This document shows, piece after piece, positions 20,759 through 33,085 of a stretch of DNA of 64,000 nucleotides. Made by a program: the position numbers and the translations under genes. The first letter of the stretch is position 1; the number at the start of each line of letters is the position of its first letter. The notes beneath the pieces are model-generated. The model was not told the origin of the DNA, did no database searches, and worked only from the letters and a program-made list of their open reading frames with translations. Origin of the DNA: Macrosoma leucophasiata (lineage: Eukaryota; Arthropoda; Insecta; Lepidoptera; Hedylidae); contig JAWQUS010000010.1 of NCBI GenBank assembly GCA_036365455.1, forward strand, positions 16,788,501 to 16,852,500. The letters are read 5' to 3'.

Positions 20759-21572
20759 ATTATTTATTATTTTTTTCATTACATTAATAAAACCTAAAAA
20801 CTACGGAACTCCGGAAACTACGCGTGGCCCGACACGCACTTATGTTTTCCAGGCCCATCCTCGGAGCTTAGTAATGTGCTTGAACGTGTCAATTAGCATG
20901 TCGCAGGAGGGTAGGGCCACCTTCAGTATTTAGGTGTAGCTTAACAGCTGAAAATTCCTTAGTCCAAATATTATACGCAAAACCACTGCTTGCGACCGAT
21001 GAATCCTACCAAAATATTTGGCACATAAGCTTTGGGAGGGCCATACATACTTAATGCCGATAAATCCTAAGGTCCTGGAATTTTACTGTGGAAGGTTTCC
21101 AGCATGGTTTACATGACCTATGACGAACACTTGATTCGAGGATCGTGCGTTCAATAATCGCGCCGCGACGACAATTTTTATGGCTAAGTGTATATAATAT
21201 TATGTATATCATCGTGAAATAGGTTTAAGTGTACTTAGTTTTAATTCTTTTATAGCTACTATAACACTATCCGTAGTAGAAGCGTGAAGAACTTTTTGCT
21301 TCCTAAAGTTAAAAATTACGTCACTATGAGGTGAACTCTTGATGTAGACTTTAGAAAAGATCTGGGTATAATGAAAGAAAATGTTTAGATTAAAAAAAAT
21401 CTATTGAATCGTATTAATATAATAAATATCGAAAACCAAAGGAAAATAATATAAACATGTATACGTCAAGTTACATAGATAAATATACGAATTTAGAATG
21501 TAATTAAATTAAATAATAAATGTAAATAAAGTAATGTAATTAAAAGATCAATTAATTAACTTAATATCACAG

Positions 21573-24109
21573 TCACATATGGTGTTTATGGTGGTGAGTG
21601 TTGAACTTCACGTCAGCGCGGAATCTGCAAATAAAAAAACAAAAGTTAACAACATTAGGAACAATTGGGTAAATACATATAGAACATTAAATATCTTAGA
21701 AAGTTCATAAATAAGAGATGAATAAAATAACTACTACTCTAAAGCCCTGGTTTCACAATTATATCGGTAATATATTATTGCAAAGGTAAATAAAAATTAA
21801 TCGTTAAATGTGTTTAAGCATAAAACTCGACAACGGCTTTATCGATTTCGCTAATTATCTTTATGTTGTATTTATAATTGTCCGGAAAAGGTTTTTATGA
21901 AAGGAAAAAAAAAGATAATTTTGCGAATAATTTGAAATTGAAACCTTAACTCCCAGATCTTTTCAAATGTAAGCCTTATGGCGCTTGACGTTATGGTTAA
22001 TCGTCAATTACCTATCGTTTTAAACAGTTGGATCAGTAGGAATTGATGATTGAAAATGGCATCAAATTACCAGTAACAATCTATATTGCACCCGCGTGAA
22101 GGTGAGGCGGCTTGCTTAGCTACTTTGAATATTGAAATAAAATTACAAAACTGAAATAAAATTAACTGCCTCGGTAGCCTAGTGGTAGCAGGCCACTTCT
22201 ACTACGCTGAGGTCCTGGGTTCGATTCCCGGGTAGGGGGTTATCAGAGATAATGGTGTAAAGTCCTTTATCTCTGGTTCTATTGCGATTTTTCCATTTTA
22301 TGGAAATTTCCCAGTACCTCAATGTTTGGTAATGTGCCCGGCGATGTTAACAGGCTCGCCACCTGTTACATGGTCCAAAACGAACCGTGGGTGTTTGCTG
22401 GCATGCTTGAATGCCTGCATTTACCTCTGCCTATCCCTTTGGGGATTACAGGCGTGAAGTTACGGTTTTTTTGAAATAAAATCTATTTAATTTTTGAATA
22501 TCTACTACACCAGAATCTCAAATAATAATCTAAAGCCAAATTCCTTTGCGCATATTTATTTGCCCTAGATTTATTACTATAATTATTTTGGTTGATAGAA
22601 CTTTGTTGTATGCGGGTGTTACAGATTTATTAATTAACTATAGATACACACAAATACCCGGTTTCGTTATATTTTTGGGCGCCGCCAAATATTTAGTTTG
22701 CCGAAAAGGGTCTAAAAAAAAGTTTGAGAAACACTGCTCTAAACCGCCGAAAACTGCTCAGACTGCTCGAAAAGTCAGACGTTCATTTTTATTATGATGT
22801 TTTCTTACCCGTCATGGTCACTGCTGGTGTAATGGACTTCCCTGATGATGCCGTCAGGCTGATGTAGAGAGTAAGTACCCTTCACAACGTCGCCATCGCG
22901 TTCTTCGTGTTGCGATTTTATGTCGCCCGTGTGATGGTCCTCTACTTTGTACTCGAATTCGAACTTTGGATGTGTCTGGTTTGAAGAAAAAAAATAATTA
23001 AACATGGCACCGTAATATCTTTCGCAGAGGTATATGTAGTAGATTACTTAGATCCAGGGATGGCAACGCATTTACATTTTAACCTTTGATTTTTTTGTAG
23101 ATCACTGGTGGTAGAGTTTCAGTGTTTTGTGTGCTTAGCACGAGGTATTAGGCACCACCGCATTACCTAATCTATCTGCCGCTAAATGGTAACTAGTATT
23201 TAGCACTATCGTGTTCCAGTCAGATAGTAATGTATAGCCCCGTAATAACTATCACAGAGACATAACGACTAAGGTCTCAGGGGTGGCAGCGCATCTGCAT
23301 TTTGATCTCTGGTCCTCGTGTGAGAGTCTATAGGCTGCAGTTTGTTTACCATCTTCATTACGTAAAAAAAATGTTTGCTGACTCAAATAATATTATGCCG
23401 TGAAACGTATTGCTCGAAATTCTCGCGGTGACTACATTTATATTACCAAACAACCTACTTAAAATAAATTAATACAAACGTATTTATCAACAAGGGATAT
23501 CCATGTAGTTCCACATGAACCACTTGTATTACCATGCCCCGAGAATCATATCATTCACGCATAATAAATAGTCATGGTGACCACATTTTTACAAATAGAC
23601 CTGTTATAATATTTAAACTGAATGAATACTAACGTAGTAATCAATGCTATGATGCCCATGTGGGTCCTTCACATGTATCACCTCAGCGTGACCATCATGC
23701 CGCGAGACGCGTTGTTCAGAGTACGCTGGCTGATGGTGACCCAGGGGCTGACCAGCTGTGATGACTAGAACAGCGGCGAAGCAAACTACCTGAAAGTGCA
23801 AAAAAGGTAAAATATAAAGGACTAGATTCTGTGAAATGTGACAAATTAAAAAATTTGATCTGTGGAAGCCGTTTATTTTTAACCCTTTACCGGAAGAGAT
23901 TTATTCTCTTAAAGATTTATTCTCGTAACCCTTTGGGTTTGCTTTAATTTTATTGAATATTCGCAAAATCTTTTGTTTGATCCAAAAAATCTATTTTGAT
24001 GGTAATTTCACTAGTATTAACACTTTTTTCACTGCTTTTAATTTGAAATATATTTGTTTTTAAATCACTTTATTAAAAAAAAAAACTAAATGACCACCTT
24101 TGAGAACAT
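21573..24109 (-). CDS. RR-2 cuticular protein gene 7, complete
   Basis: Exons 24098-24109 (MFSK), 23634-23789, 22809-22975 and 21573-21624 give about 128 residues. Exon 2: signal peptide [13 protein letters not shown], then [20 protein letters not shown] and [21 protein letters not shown]-2 exon: [40 protein letters not shown] and [16 protein letters not shown]. Tail: [16 protein letters not shown]. The linker has lost the HGHAHSSQH motif of its neighbours, keeping only RHDGHAEV. Introns 2 and 3 contain a repeat C (23104) and a full SINE-B (22167). TATA at 24174-24182. The tail motif FRADVKF sits between the FNAVV and FHADV forms. Confidence 0.92.
22167..22475 (+). mobile_element. SINE-B (tRNA-derived), full copy in intron 3 of gene 7
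   Basis: Head CTGCCTCGGTAGCCTAGTGG (A box) and CTGGGTTCGATTCCCGGGTA (B box). The body continues TTATCAGAGATAATGG, CAGGCTCGCCACCTGTTACA, and ends GGGGATTACAGGCGTGAAGT then a T run. About 300 bp, with several copies across the window. Confidence 0.8.
23104..23372 (+). repeat. Repeat C in intron 2 of gene 7
   Basis: Starts CTGGTGGTAGAGTTTCAGTG and ends TTCATTACGTAAAAAAAA, with a short deletion near the 3' end (the CACTTAACATC segment is missing). Confidence 0.7.
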
Positions 24110-24173
24110 TTTTGAAAAACGTTGTTATTGTTAACCTTTGAAGGGAACTAATACTCACAACACCAAGCCCACC

Positions 24174-24182
24174 TTTTTTATA
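24174..24182 (-). promoter_or_regulatory. TATA box of gene 7
   Basis: The minus strand reads GTATAAAAAA, 65-73 nt upstream of the MFSK start. Confidence 0.65.
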
Positions 24183-24594
24183 CTTCACTAGGAAGGCATC
24201 ATACAAGGTAATATAGGATTTCACAAAATAATCAATAGCAACTTAATTATTATCGGCATGTATTCGCAATTATCTTTTAAATACAGACTAACTAACTTCA
24301 TTACATTGGATAAAGGAAATTTGTAGCGGAATGGTCATTTCAGGGTTCCACATATAAGGAGTGAACCTTTTCACTGCTAGTAGAAATCAAGTGTCTGCGC
24401 TCTCGAATGCTTAGGCGCCTCCGTTCTACGAAATCTGCCACCCAAATGGAACCCAAATTCGACAGTATTTTAGAGCTTAATAGCCGTGTGAGCTTCAGAA
24501 GTGCCAACGCAGCATTTGTGCCGATTATTCTTGTTCAATAAACATTTTTTAACAAATTAAGTTTCTTTCAAATCATACATGCCACATAACATAT

Positions 24595-24765
24595 TTTATG
24601 TATGTATCTTCCGCTACGGTGGCCGGAATATCTACCGTGCTTCTTCTACATTCATCATTCTCTTCATACATACACGCTGATTCCGACTTTTGACTCCACC
24701 CTCAGCTTTTTTGTCATGGTAGGTTAGTCTTGGTCTTCCTAGGCCTCTGCAACATATTTCATATA
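24595..24765 (-). repeat. LINE 3'-terminal fragment
   Basis: The minus strand reads GTTGCAGAGGCCTAGGAAGA then AAGACTAACCTACCATGAC, and further on AATCAGCGTGTATGTATGAA. This resembles GCRGLGRPR.TYHD plus the NRACMK segment of a LINE ORF C terminus, with part of the join missing. Confidence 0.55.
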
Positions 24766-24771
24766 AGAAGA

Positions 24772-25026
24772 CTAGCTGTCCCGGCAAACTTCGTATTGCC
24801 TCACAATGGAATAATGTGTCAAAAGTTTGATATATACGGACTATTTGTATGGGAAAATAAAATTGTGGTTTTTACTGTTTCCCTTCAATTTCTTCATATT
24901 TTCTTACCTTTTAAACCTTCCCTGGACTTCAAAAAATCGTTCAAAACTAAAATTAGCCAAATCGGTAAAGCCGTTCTAGAGTTTTAGCGAGACTAACGAA
25001 TAGCAATTGATATTTATATAAATAGA
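24772..25026 (-). mobile_element. Helitron-like element, copy 1
   Basis: On the minus strand it starts TCTATTTATATAAATATCAA, contains GCTAAAACTCTAGAACGGCT and ends ACGAAGTTTGCCGGGACAGC TAG followed by T. A TC start and CTAG end without terminal inverted repeats fit a non-autonomous Helitron. It is closely related to 33488-33752, and its CTAG end matches 62768. Confidence 0.6.
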
Positions 25027-25682
25027 TAACAAAACGAAGCCTTAACTTAAATAAATAGGCCTTCTTTTAATAAAGATGCTTTTGGAAAAGAAAAATGAGA
25101 GTCAATCAATACGCAATTTATGCAGTAGTAATGAACTAGGCATCTGTAATAAAAAAAAAAAATCTTAAATGGGAACAACTTAATTTTATTTCAAGAAATT
25201 AGTACACAATACACACTGTAGGTACTTATCTGTATTTAAAAATGGGATATGCCCGTATAATCGTTTTACTTATTAAAGATCTCAATTAAAAATTCTTTAG
25301 AAATTGCGAACATAATTGTATTTAAAGATATAATTGGCATGAAGTGTTGATTAAATGATTACAAGCTTAATCAACGGTAATACGTTTTTTTAAATAACTG
25401 TACTGTAACTGCGGTTTTTCGTTGAAAAACTGCCATAATTATTGCTTTAAAGATTGCTTGTGAATTTGATTCTAGAATTTGCCGATTAGAATCCTGTAAA
25501 ACAAGGATACCAAATTGAAACCTACACCCTTGTGAAAGTGTACATCATAATAAAATTGATAAACCATTTTCTTTTCAACATTTTAGTGTTTCTCTCCATT
25601 TAAAAAACAAAAATACAAAAATTTAATAAATACAAAATGTAGTTAATCAAATTGAATAGAATCACTTGAATTATTAAATTCG

Positions 25683-25745
25683 CCGTTGTACACATACAAC
25701 ACATTTGAACACATACACAAACACCCAGACCCTAAATAATACTGG
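25683..25745 (-). repeat. SINE-A body fragment
   Basis: GCCGTTGTACACATACAACA and CACAAACACCCAGACCC match the inside of SINE-A. The tRNA-like head is absent. Confidence 0.5.
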
Positions 25746-26522
25746 TGGTGAATTAAAATCGAACGAATCGTAGTCCTTTCACGGACTGTACCTATATTGA
25801 TTTAATTGTTTTTCCCAAAGATTATAAAGAATTAATTAGCCAATTTAGGATTGAATAAATTGATCTATTATGCCCCTTAAAAAAATCTAACCCGGGGCGC
25901 CATCCATATCTTTCCCAGATGGACCTAAAAACCACTGATGAATGGGATTGTTTTTTTGGGGTTCCTTATCTCAAAGGAAAAATAGAATCCCTATAAGGTT
26001 ATTCGTGTGATATATTATATTGTGTGATATATTCTGTGATCTTCATGATTATAAGAATATTAAAAATATATACATTTTTATAATTTTGACATAAATAGTT
26101 TTGAAGATATTAAAAAAATGACGAAAAATTGATCACTCTCTCTTTATGTCCGACATTAAAAGTTGACCTTAAACATTGGGAAAAATAATACGTATGAATT
26201 AAAGAAAATCTGTTAGAAGTCTACAGTAGATAGGTACCTATTTATGACAACAAATGAAATTCATTAATTGTACGCAACCTTGCGAATTAAAGTCTGATTC
26301 GCACTAGCCAGTTTTTTTAGTTTTGTACGACAAAAAGTAATCTGATTCTGATAACTATAAATTGAATATTGTTTGTTATAAATATTACGATGTTTTTTTT
26401 ATTATGAATACGCGTGCGTATGTTTGTGTACTTTAAAGAATTCCATTAGGTATTAAAAAAATCTAACTTAGTACAGATATCGGACTCACAAACTGAATCT
26501 ACTCACTTTCATTTGACCCTTA

Positions 26523-27738
26523 TAGTCCAGGAGGAATCGGCGCATGAGTACCGAAAACTATTCCACCTCAATTTTTTTATGCGATCCTCTTTAAATTGTC
26601 CTACTGATGATATAAATGCATGTTGCCATGGGGCAACCCCGTGCTATATTGTTTAAACTGAAATTGTTTAAACAATTGCAAGGAATTGTTATTTTTCAAC
26701 CGGACATTTTTTTTTATATTCTTTATTGAAATACAAATAAAAAAAGTCCTATGACTTTTCACGATAAAGTTAATATTTTTAGAGATATGATTTTTTAAAG
26801 GTTCGAAAAATCTCAAATTTGGGTACTTTTGACCCATGAAAAATATATTTAAAAAAATATATGTAAATAATATATTTTTTTTAATTCTTTATACAATAGT
26901 TAATAATATTCTTAATAGAGACTTTTAAAAATTTTATTATTTATACCTGTTTTATAATTGTTAATTTCACGCGCTCACAAGTATGCGCCGCTTACCTTTA
27001 AGTATCGCCGTCTCTCTCTGACTCATGCGCTGCATCGGCCTCTCTATGTCCTAAATCATTATTTATCATTTATCTTAAAAACTATTAACTTTATTAACTA
27101 AATTTACAGAAAACAAATTGTAGACAATTTAATTATTAATAACATTGCTCTCTTTAACAATCTTGATAAAGTTAATAGTTTTTAAGATAAATGATAAATA
27201 ATGATTTAGGACATAGAGAGGCCGATGCAGCGCATGAGTCAGAGAGAGACGGCGATACTTAAAGGTAAGCGGCGCATACTTGTGAGCGCGTGAAATTAAC
27301 AATTATAAAACAGGTATAAATAATAAAATTTTTAAAAGTCTCTATTAAGAATATTATTAACTATTGTATAAAGAATTAAAAAAAATATATTATTTATATA
27401 TATTTTTTTTTAATATATTTTTCATGGGTCAAAAGTACCCAAATTTGAGATTTTTCGAACCTTTAAAAATTCATATCTCTTAAAATATTAACTTTATCGT
27501 GAAAAGTCATAGGACTTTTTTATTTGTATTTCAATAAAGAATATAAAAAAAAAATGTCCGGTTGAAAAATAACAATTCCTTGCAATTGTTTAAACAATTT
27601 CAGTTTAAACAATATAGCACGGGGTTGCCCCATGGCAACATGCATTTATATCATCAGTAGGACAATTTAAAGAGGATCGCATAAAAAAATTGAGGTGGAA
27701 TAGTTTTCGGTACTCATGCGCCGATTCCTCCTGGACTA
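26523..27738. mobile_element. Foldback-type element with long terminal inverted repeats
   Basis: The two arms (26523 to about 27092, and about 27168 to 27738) are near-perfect reverse complements around a short unique centre (about 27093-27167). The outermost bases read TAGTCCAGGAGGAATCGGCG at the left, and the reverse complement ends the right arm. TTA flanks both sides (26520-26522 and 27739-27741), a possible 3-bp target duplication. No transposase frame is seen. The TTA duplication would fit PIF/Harbinger-type insertion, but the termini do not identify a superfamily. Confidence 0.75.
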
Positions 27739-28017
27739 TTACTCAAAAACATAATTACTACTCATTTAGGTTTAATAAAATAAAACACAAATATAATTGT
27801 ATGCTTATGTTATATTCGGTAAAAACATGTAAAAAATAACAATCACAGAATTTTTAAGGCACTCAAACCTTACTAGTGATGTCGATTGTAATCGATAAAA
27901 AAACAAGCGATCATGGATGCAAGCAAGGTATCAACGATCAATTGTTTTTGTTAGAAAATACAATTTGACAAGTCACTTATCACATCACTAGTTAACAAAT
28001 TTAAATTAATATCACAG

Positions 28018-30502
28018 TTAATGTTTGTGTGGCACGACGTGGTGAGTACTGTGCTTGACATCAGCATGGAAACTGGAAACAGAAAAACCGTTAACATTTT
28101 GTTTTCTTTATACATAATTCCTACTTTCCTCTCAAAAATCTTATATTCAAAGTCATTATTCCTTAAAATCAACACAATGAGGAAAATATTTGGTCATCAA
28201 CATAATTAGAACATGTCAAAGTAAACGTTTTATTGTAAGACTCGATCATGTATATATGTATGTATGTTTCTTGGGAGGCAGACAAAGTGCAGCCAGATAT
28301 CTCGATCCGGTAATATGCACGTAAATATATATTTTTTTATCTTAAAATGAATAGTTTTATACGAAATAAGAGAAAATTTAACGTCTTCCTTTCTTCTTAA
28401 CAAAGCACCAAAATTTAAACAACCGTTGGGAAAATACTCCGTAACCGATATAATGATTAAAATAGTTTTTAAGGTTGTAAAGTAAATGTCTCAGTTACAT
28501 TATCTTACCCAGAGTGTTTGTCGCCGTGGTATTCCACAACCCTGACGGAACCATCAGGCTGGTGCAGGGAGTACACGCCCTTCACGACGTCACCATCGCG
28601 GTACTCGTGCTGTGACTTCTTGTCACCGGTATGAGGGTCTTCCACTTTGTAACCGAACTCGTATTTAGGATACGCCTGGGAAGGTAGATTTTGTTAAAAG
28701 TCTTTCCTAAAATTATGAATTAACTATAAATTTGATATAGGTACTTTAATTCATTTATTGATGTAAAAGATGCTTTATATTTAGAGTATCGTATTACAGC
28801 ATATTAGAGATTGCTAATGTTTTTCTAATAGGCCTTTTAAGTGCCGATTTTAAATTGTCTCAGTAGTCTAGTGGTATCAAACCACTGCCGCTACGCTGGG
28901 AGGCTAGATTCGATCCCCGGGCTCCCCGGGCTGGGGGACTGTCAGAAATAGTGGTATTATATTATATTTCTGATGCTATTGGAAATTTCCCATTTCCTGG
29001 AAGATTCCTAGTGCCTCGAAATCTCCTAATGTGCTTGGCTTTCAACCTGTTGTACCAGGAACAAAACATGACCGACAAATCGTGGGCGTTTACATGTATG
29101 CATGAATGGATGAATTAACATCTGTCTGTCGCTTAGGGATACAATAGCGTAAAGTTCACGTAACTTAACATTATAATAACCTTTTCTGATTTATTATAAT
29201 GTCAGTTTGGCAGATTTGTTGCATTTGTTCCCTGTTAAATTAAAGCGGACTGTCCGTGACGGCAAGAAGCGTTGGTCGTGCTATCATTCTGTCTCTGGGA
29301 AAGTTATTATGGAAGCACTTCGGCACAATGTGTGACTTATATGAAACAAGTGCTTAACTAGTTGTTAAAACATTTATTTTCCTTTCAGTAACGGTTGGTG
29401 GTTTAAAAATATTAACATTTACGTTACCAAATTGATCTGGTGCTCATAAAAAATCACTTACATAGTAATCGATAAAGACATGGCCGTGACCGAGACAGTG
29501 GTTGTGTCCGTGACTACCGCTGAGTTAAAAGTGGACAACTTAGCCTTTGGCAGGGACCTGTCCGTGATGGATGTTCGCATAATCATTGTCTTAGATTCCC
29601 TCTCTTGGAAAGTGACCAGAGGAAAGCTTGTTCGAAACTTGTGTCCATGAGATTATGTTTTTATCAAAACAATACTTACATAGTAATCGATAGCGCCATG
29701 TCCGTGACCGTGGCCATGACCGTGTCCGTGACCACCATCGTGTCCCTGAACGTGGACGACTTCAGCGGGTCCGTCGTGGCGCGAGATGTGTTGTGATGAG
29801 AACGCATGACCATGGCCGTGCCCATCGTGGTACGCGGCCACGACAGCGATGAGGGCGGCAATAGCGAGTACCTGACATTTTTGGATGATTTTGTAAGTAT
29901 TATAAGTATGTTACTATGTAAACTTTCAAATGTTATTACAAATATTTCGGAAGGAATCGTTGATATAAATACTGCCCGATGCCTATTCCTTCTTCATTAA
30001 GAAATGACGATGTCATGAATAACTTTAAATAATAATTGAAATAAGAGAAATAACTTTATTGACGTTTATGAACGACATTATTTTATCTGTTGATTTATTT
30101 TATCGCTTAATTTATAATTAATTAATTAGTATCTCTATGATGGATTATCAAAGCACGCATTATTTATGATGGCTGTAAAACTAAAGAAATTGATTTAACA
30201 TACTAATTTGGAGCTGTAATTTGATAAAAAGCCTTTATAAGGAGGAGAGGTCCTTTAGGTAATACGAATACTTATTACAAAAAATTATTAAAAATTTTGC
30301 CTTTTAATTAAATTCTATGAATTCTATGATAACCCATTCTTACAAATATAATATTATTAGTTAAGTACGTGGTAGGTGTCACTCATGATTTTCTTCTCAG
30401 TTGTTATCTATTAAAAAACTACTAAATAATGATACAAAGGCACTAGAACACACATAACTTGAGCTGTTTTTTAAACACTTGATAGTTTACCTTAGAAAAC
30501 AT
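28018..30502 (-). CDS. RR-2 cuticular protein gene 8, complete
   Basis: Exons 30491-30502 (MFSK), 29680-29871, 28509-28675 and 28018-28072 give about 141 residues. Exon 2: signal peptide [13 protein letters not shown], then [34 protein letters not shown] and six HG repeats ending GAIDYY. RR-2 exon: [40 protein letters not shown] and [16 protein letters not shown]. Tail: [17 protein letters not shown]. Intron 2 (28676-29679) holds a SINE-B and a decayed duplicate of the 3' half of exon 2. TATA at 30593-30600. The His/Gly repeat makes the linker strongly basic near neutral pH. It is likely a secreted chitin-binding cuticle protein. Confidence 0.93.
28856..29165 (+). mobile_element. SINE-B copy in intron 2 of gene 8
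   Basis: Head TTGTCTCAGTAGTCTAGTGG and TAGATTCGATCCCCGGGCTC; body GTGCCTCGAAATCTCCTAAT. It ends with TAGCGTAAAGTTCACGTAA. Confidence 0.7.
29462..29590 (-). pseudogene. Decayed duplicate of gene 8 exon 2 (3' half)
   Basis: On the minus strand this reads [18 protein letters not shown] with the same GTAAGT donor as exon 2 of gene 8. Upstream the frame contains two stops around a recognisable VPAKG..VVHF remnant of GPAEVVHVQ. Similarity to the real exon at 29680-29871 is clear in DNA: both read ACTTACATAGTAATCGATA on the plus strand. The 5' half with the signal peptide is missing. A tandem exon duplication that decayed is the simplest explanation. Confidence 0.75.
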
Positions 30503-30592
30503 TTTATTGGATGATGAATAAATTAAATCTTTATGATTTGAAGTCGAGCTATGAACTGATACTCTCCTGCCAGTTGTCAAGTCTTTTATATC

Positions 30593-30600
30593 AATAACAA
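30593..30600 (-). promoter_or_regulatory. TATA box of gene 8
   Basis: The minus strand reads TATAAAAG, 91-98 nt upstream of the MFSK start. Confidence 0.65.
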
Positions 30601-30924
30601 AGGTATGACCAAGGTAAGATTGATTTCACTCTAACTTCATAGTCAAATTATTCACTGCCTATAAGTATGAAGTGCAATCATTTCGTCAACTTTTGTCCAA
30701 CATAGCCTATACTCCGTGTGACATTGTCACAATTTAATATTAATGTAAAATTATGCAAGTTTGAATTGTAACTGCTTTGTATGATTACGATAAAAACGAC
30801 GTAATTGATAAACTTTTTGCACTAAGAAAATAGTAGGTCATTACAATTTTGTATTCAATTGTTAAAATTAGATCGCATTATGATTTCATTTGGAAAAATA
30901 TTTAGATGCAATATTTTAATTAAC

Positions 30925-31345
30925 TGCCTCGGTTGCCTAGTGGTAGCAGGCAACTACTGCTACGCTGAGGTCCAGGGTTCGATTCTCGGGTAGGGGGTTA
31001 TCAGAAATAGTGGTATAAAGTCCTTTATCTCTGGTTCTATTGGGATTTTTCAATTTTCTGGAAATTTACCTCGAATTTTGGTAATGTGCGCGGAGATGTC
31101 AACAGGCTCGCCACCTGTTAAATGGGCCAAAACGTAACCGGCGAGTCGTGGGTGTTTGCATGTATGCTGGAATGCTTTCATTAACCTCTGCCTAACCCTT
31201 AAATATATAAATTGCCGGCCCTACGATCGCCAACCCGCATGTCAAGCGTGGCAATTAGCATACCTATCCGACCGTATGATGCAATGGGGTATGGTTTCAA
31301 AGGAGGCTCTTGTCCAGCAGAACTTCTCTCGGCTGAAATGATGAT
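30925..31345 (+). mobile_element. SINE-B copy followed by LINE-like 3' tail
   Basis: The head CTGCCTCGGTTGCCTAGTGG and CAGGGTTCGATTCTCGGGTA start a near-full SINE-B to about 31200. It continues into CCAACCCGCATGTCAAGCGT and TCTTGTCCAGCAGAACTTCT ...GATGATGATGA, the tail of another lepidopteran repeat. Confidence 0.65.
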
Positions 31346-31842
31346 GATGAATGCCATCATATCTGTATTTTTTTATGTTAGGTTACTATGTTCTCTATAG
31401 TATATATATAATAAGCGTCGTTAAAGGAACCAAGCCTTATAGCATTCCAACAGTAGCTCGTAAGCAAAGTGGCAATTAAACTATACAAATTGTGTGATGC
31501 AAGGAAAAACAAACATAAAATATTGTTTTTGTACTACTAACAATCACGTATACAATATGTACTCTGTTTCGTGGCATAAAAAAATAGTGTTTACTTTTAG
31601 TAAATTCAAAGGCATTTCAACAATACTTTTAGAAAAGACACGGTTCATTTCGCACTAACTAAATCTATTAGCACGCAGCATGTTTCCAAACAAACGTGAT
31701 GCGGTGGTGCCTACGTCTTCGAGTCGCTACTTTGCAACTTGACCAGCCGTAAGAAGTGGTAATAAAATTAAGAGTAGGTTTTTTTTTCATTTCATTTTTC
31801 ATCTTGAGAGAATGGGGGAGGATCGAGCAGTGAACTTTTTGA

Positions 31843-32122
31843 CTGGTGGTAGAGCTCCAGTGTCAGAGCTCGCGGATGCAGGCACCACCGCATTACCTAA
31901 TATACTTGCCGCTTAATGGTAGTTATCAGCACTATCGTGTTCCGGTCAGGTAATGCACCGCCCTGTAATTTCCGGTACAGAGGCATAACACCTAATGCCT
32001 CAGGAGTGGCAGCGCATCTGCATTTTGACCTCTGGTCATTGTGTGGGTGTCTATAGGCTGCAGTCATCACTTAACATCCATGTGAACTGCACGCTTGTTT
32101 GCCACTTTTATTACATAAAAAA
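31843..32122 (+). repeat. Repeat C, full copy
   Basis: Starts CTGGTGGTAGAGCTCCAGTG and ends TTTTATTACATAAAAAAA. Confidence 0.75.
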
Positions 32123-32134
32123 AGTGAAACGTAC

Positions 32135-32310
32135 ATACACGGGGCGACTTTGTGGCCGACGTCCAGTTGGTCATCCCAGGTATCGCTGGAGTGATGAAGC
32201 GCTATAGGATCTCCGTGACCTTTAGGTCGAGGACTGGCGAGAGACAGCGCAGAACCGACAAAAATGACGTATTCTAGTATCGGAGGCCAAGACTCACTTT
32301 GGTTCACTGC
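32135..32310 (+). repeat. LINE ORF C-terminal remnant
   Basis: The translation with frame breaks reads GHPRYRWSDEAL, DLRDL.VEDWRETAQNRQK and SEAKTHFGS. This resembles the GRPR.RW.DDV..DLR..G..DW...A.DR..W...V.EAKT motif at the C terminus of insect LINE ORF2. It contains stops and is not functional. Confidence 0.55.
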
Positions 32311-32662
32311 GACAATAAAATAAGTAGTATCTCATTTTTCATATACCATTTCTTAATGCGTTCACTGTATATTTTCAAACAAATCAGTTCAGTTTCGGAT
32401 AGAAATACCGTGTAAAAAGTGATATCGAAATCTTGCGTGCCTCGCGTGCTAATAAATGTACGCCTCCTCCTAATCACACGTTTAATTTCAATTGTACCGA
32501 AGATAATCATAAGCATAGTAAATAGAGAACATATTTTGTAATACGCATTATGATATATTGTTCAATATTGTTACACAATCAATATTGTTTTATATTATTT
32601 CGCATTAACACATGCTTGTGAAATATATTTTATTTTTAAAGAAAAATGGAAAGAAAAATTTG

Positions 32663-32736
32663 ACTTCAGGCGAGGCTCGAACTCGCGACCTACTGGGAAT
32701 CTAGTCCAGCCGCTCTTCCAATTGAGCTACTGAAGC
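32663..32736 (-). other. tRNA-like sequence, left arm of the palindrome
   Basis: 74 nt that fold as a cloverleaf: acceptor GCTTCAG/CTGAAGT, D stem GCTC/GAGC, T arm GCGAG-TTCGAGC-CTCGC. The anticodon stem GCTGG/CCAGT closes a loop of 9 nt instead of 7, so no normal anticodon can be read. Its presence in three repeat copies argues for a SINE head rather than a working tRNA gene. Confidence 0.55.
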
Positions 32737-33085
32737 CCTGCCCGATTTGTCAAATCTTTCCTTCACATCTATTGCATTGCTTTATGGTAGCAGCAGCGCC
32801 ATCTATTACCAACTATGCTAGTTAGGCAACCGATATAATAGACTTTTCAGTTTATTGAATATCGTAAAGAAGTCGCTTTTACCCTTAATAATTGTTTTAT
32901 ATTATTTCGCATTAACACATGCTTGTGAAATATATTTTATTTTTAAAGCAATGCAATAGATGTGAAGGAAAGATTGACTGAAATTATATCGGTTGCCTAA
33001 CTAGCATAGTTGGTAATAGATGGCGCTGCTGCTACCATAAAGCAATGCAATAGATGTGAAGGAAAGATTTGACAAATCGGGCAGG

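Noticed and set aside
22182..22240. Functional tRNA genes at the SINE-B and SINE-A heads
   Set aside because: A and B boxes are present, but the heads run into conserved SINE bodies and recur many times; the stems are imperfect.
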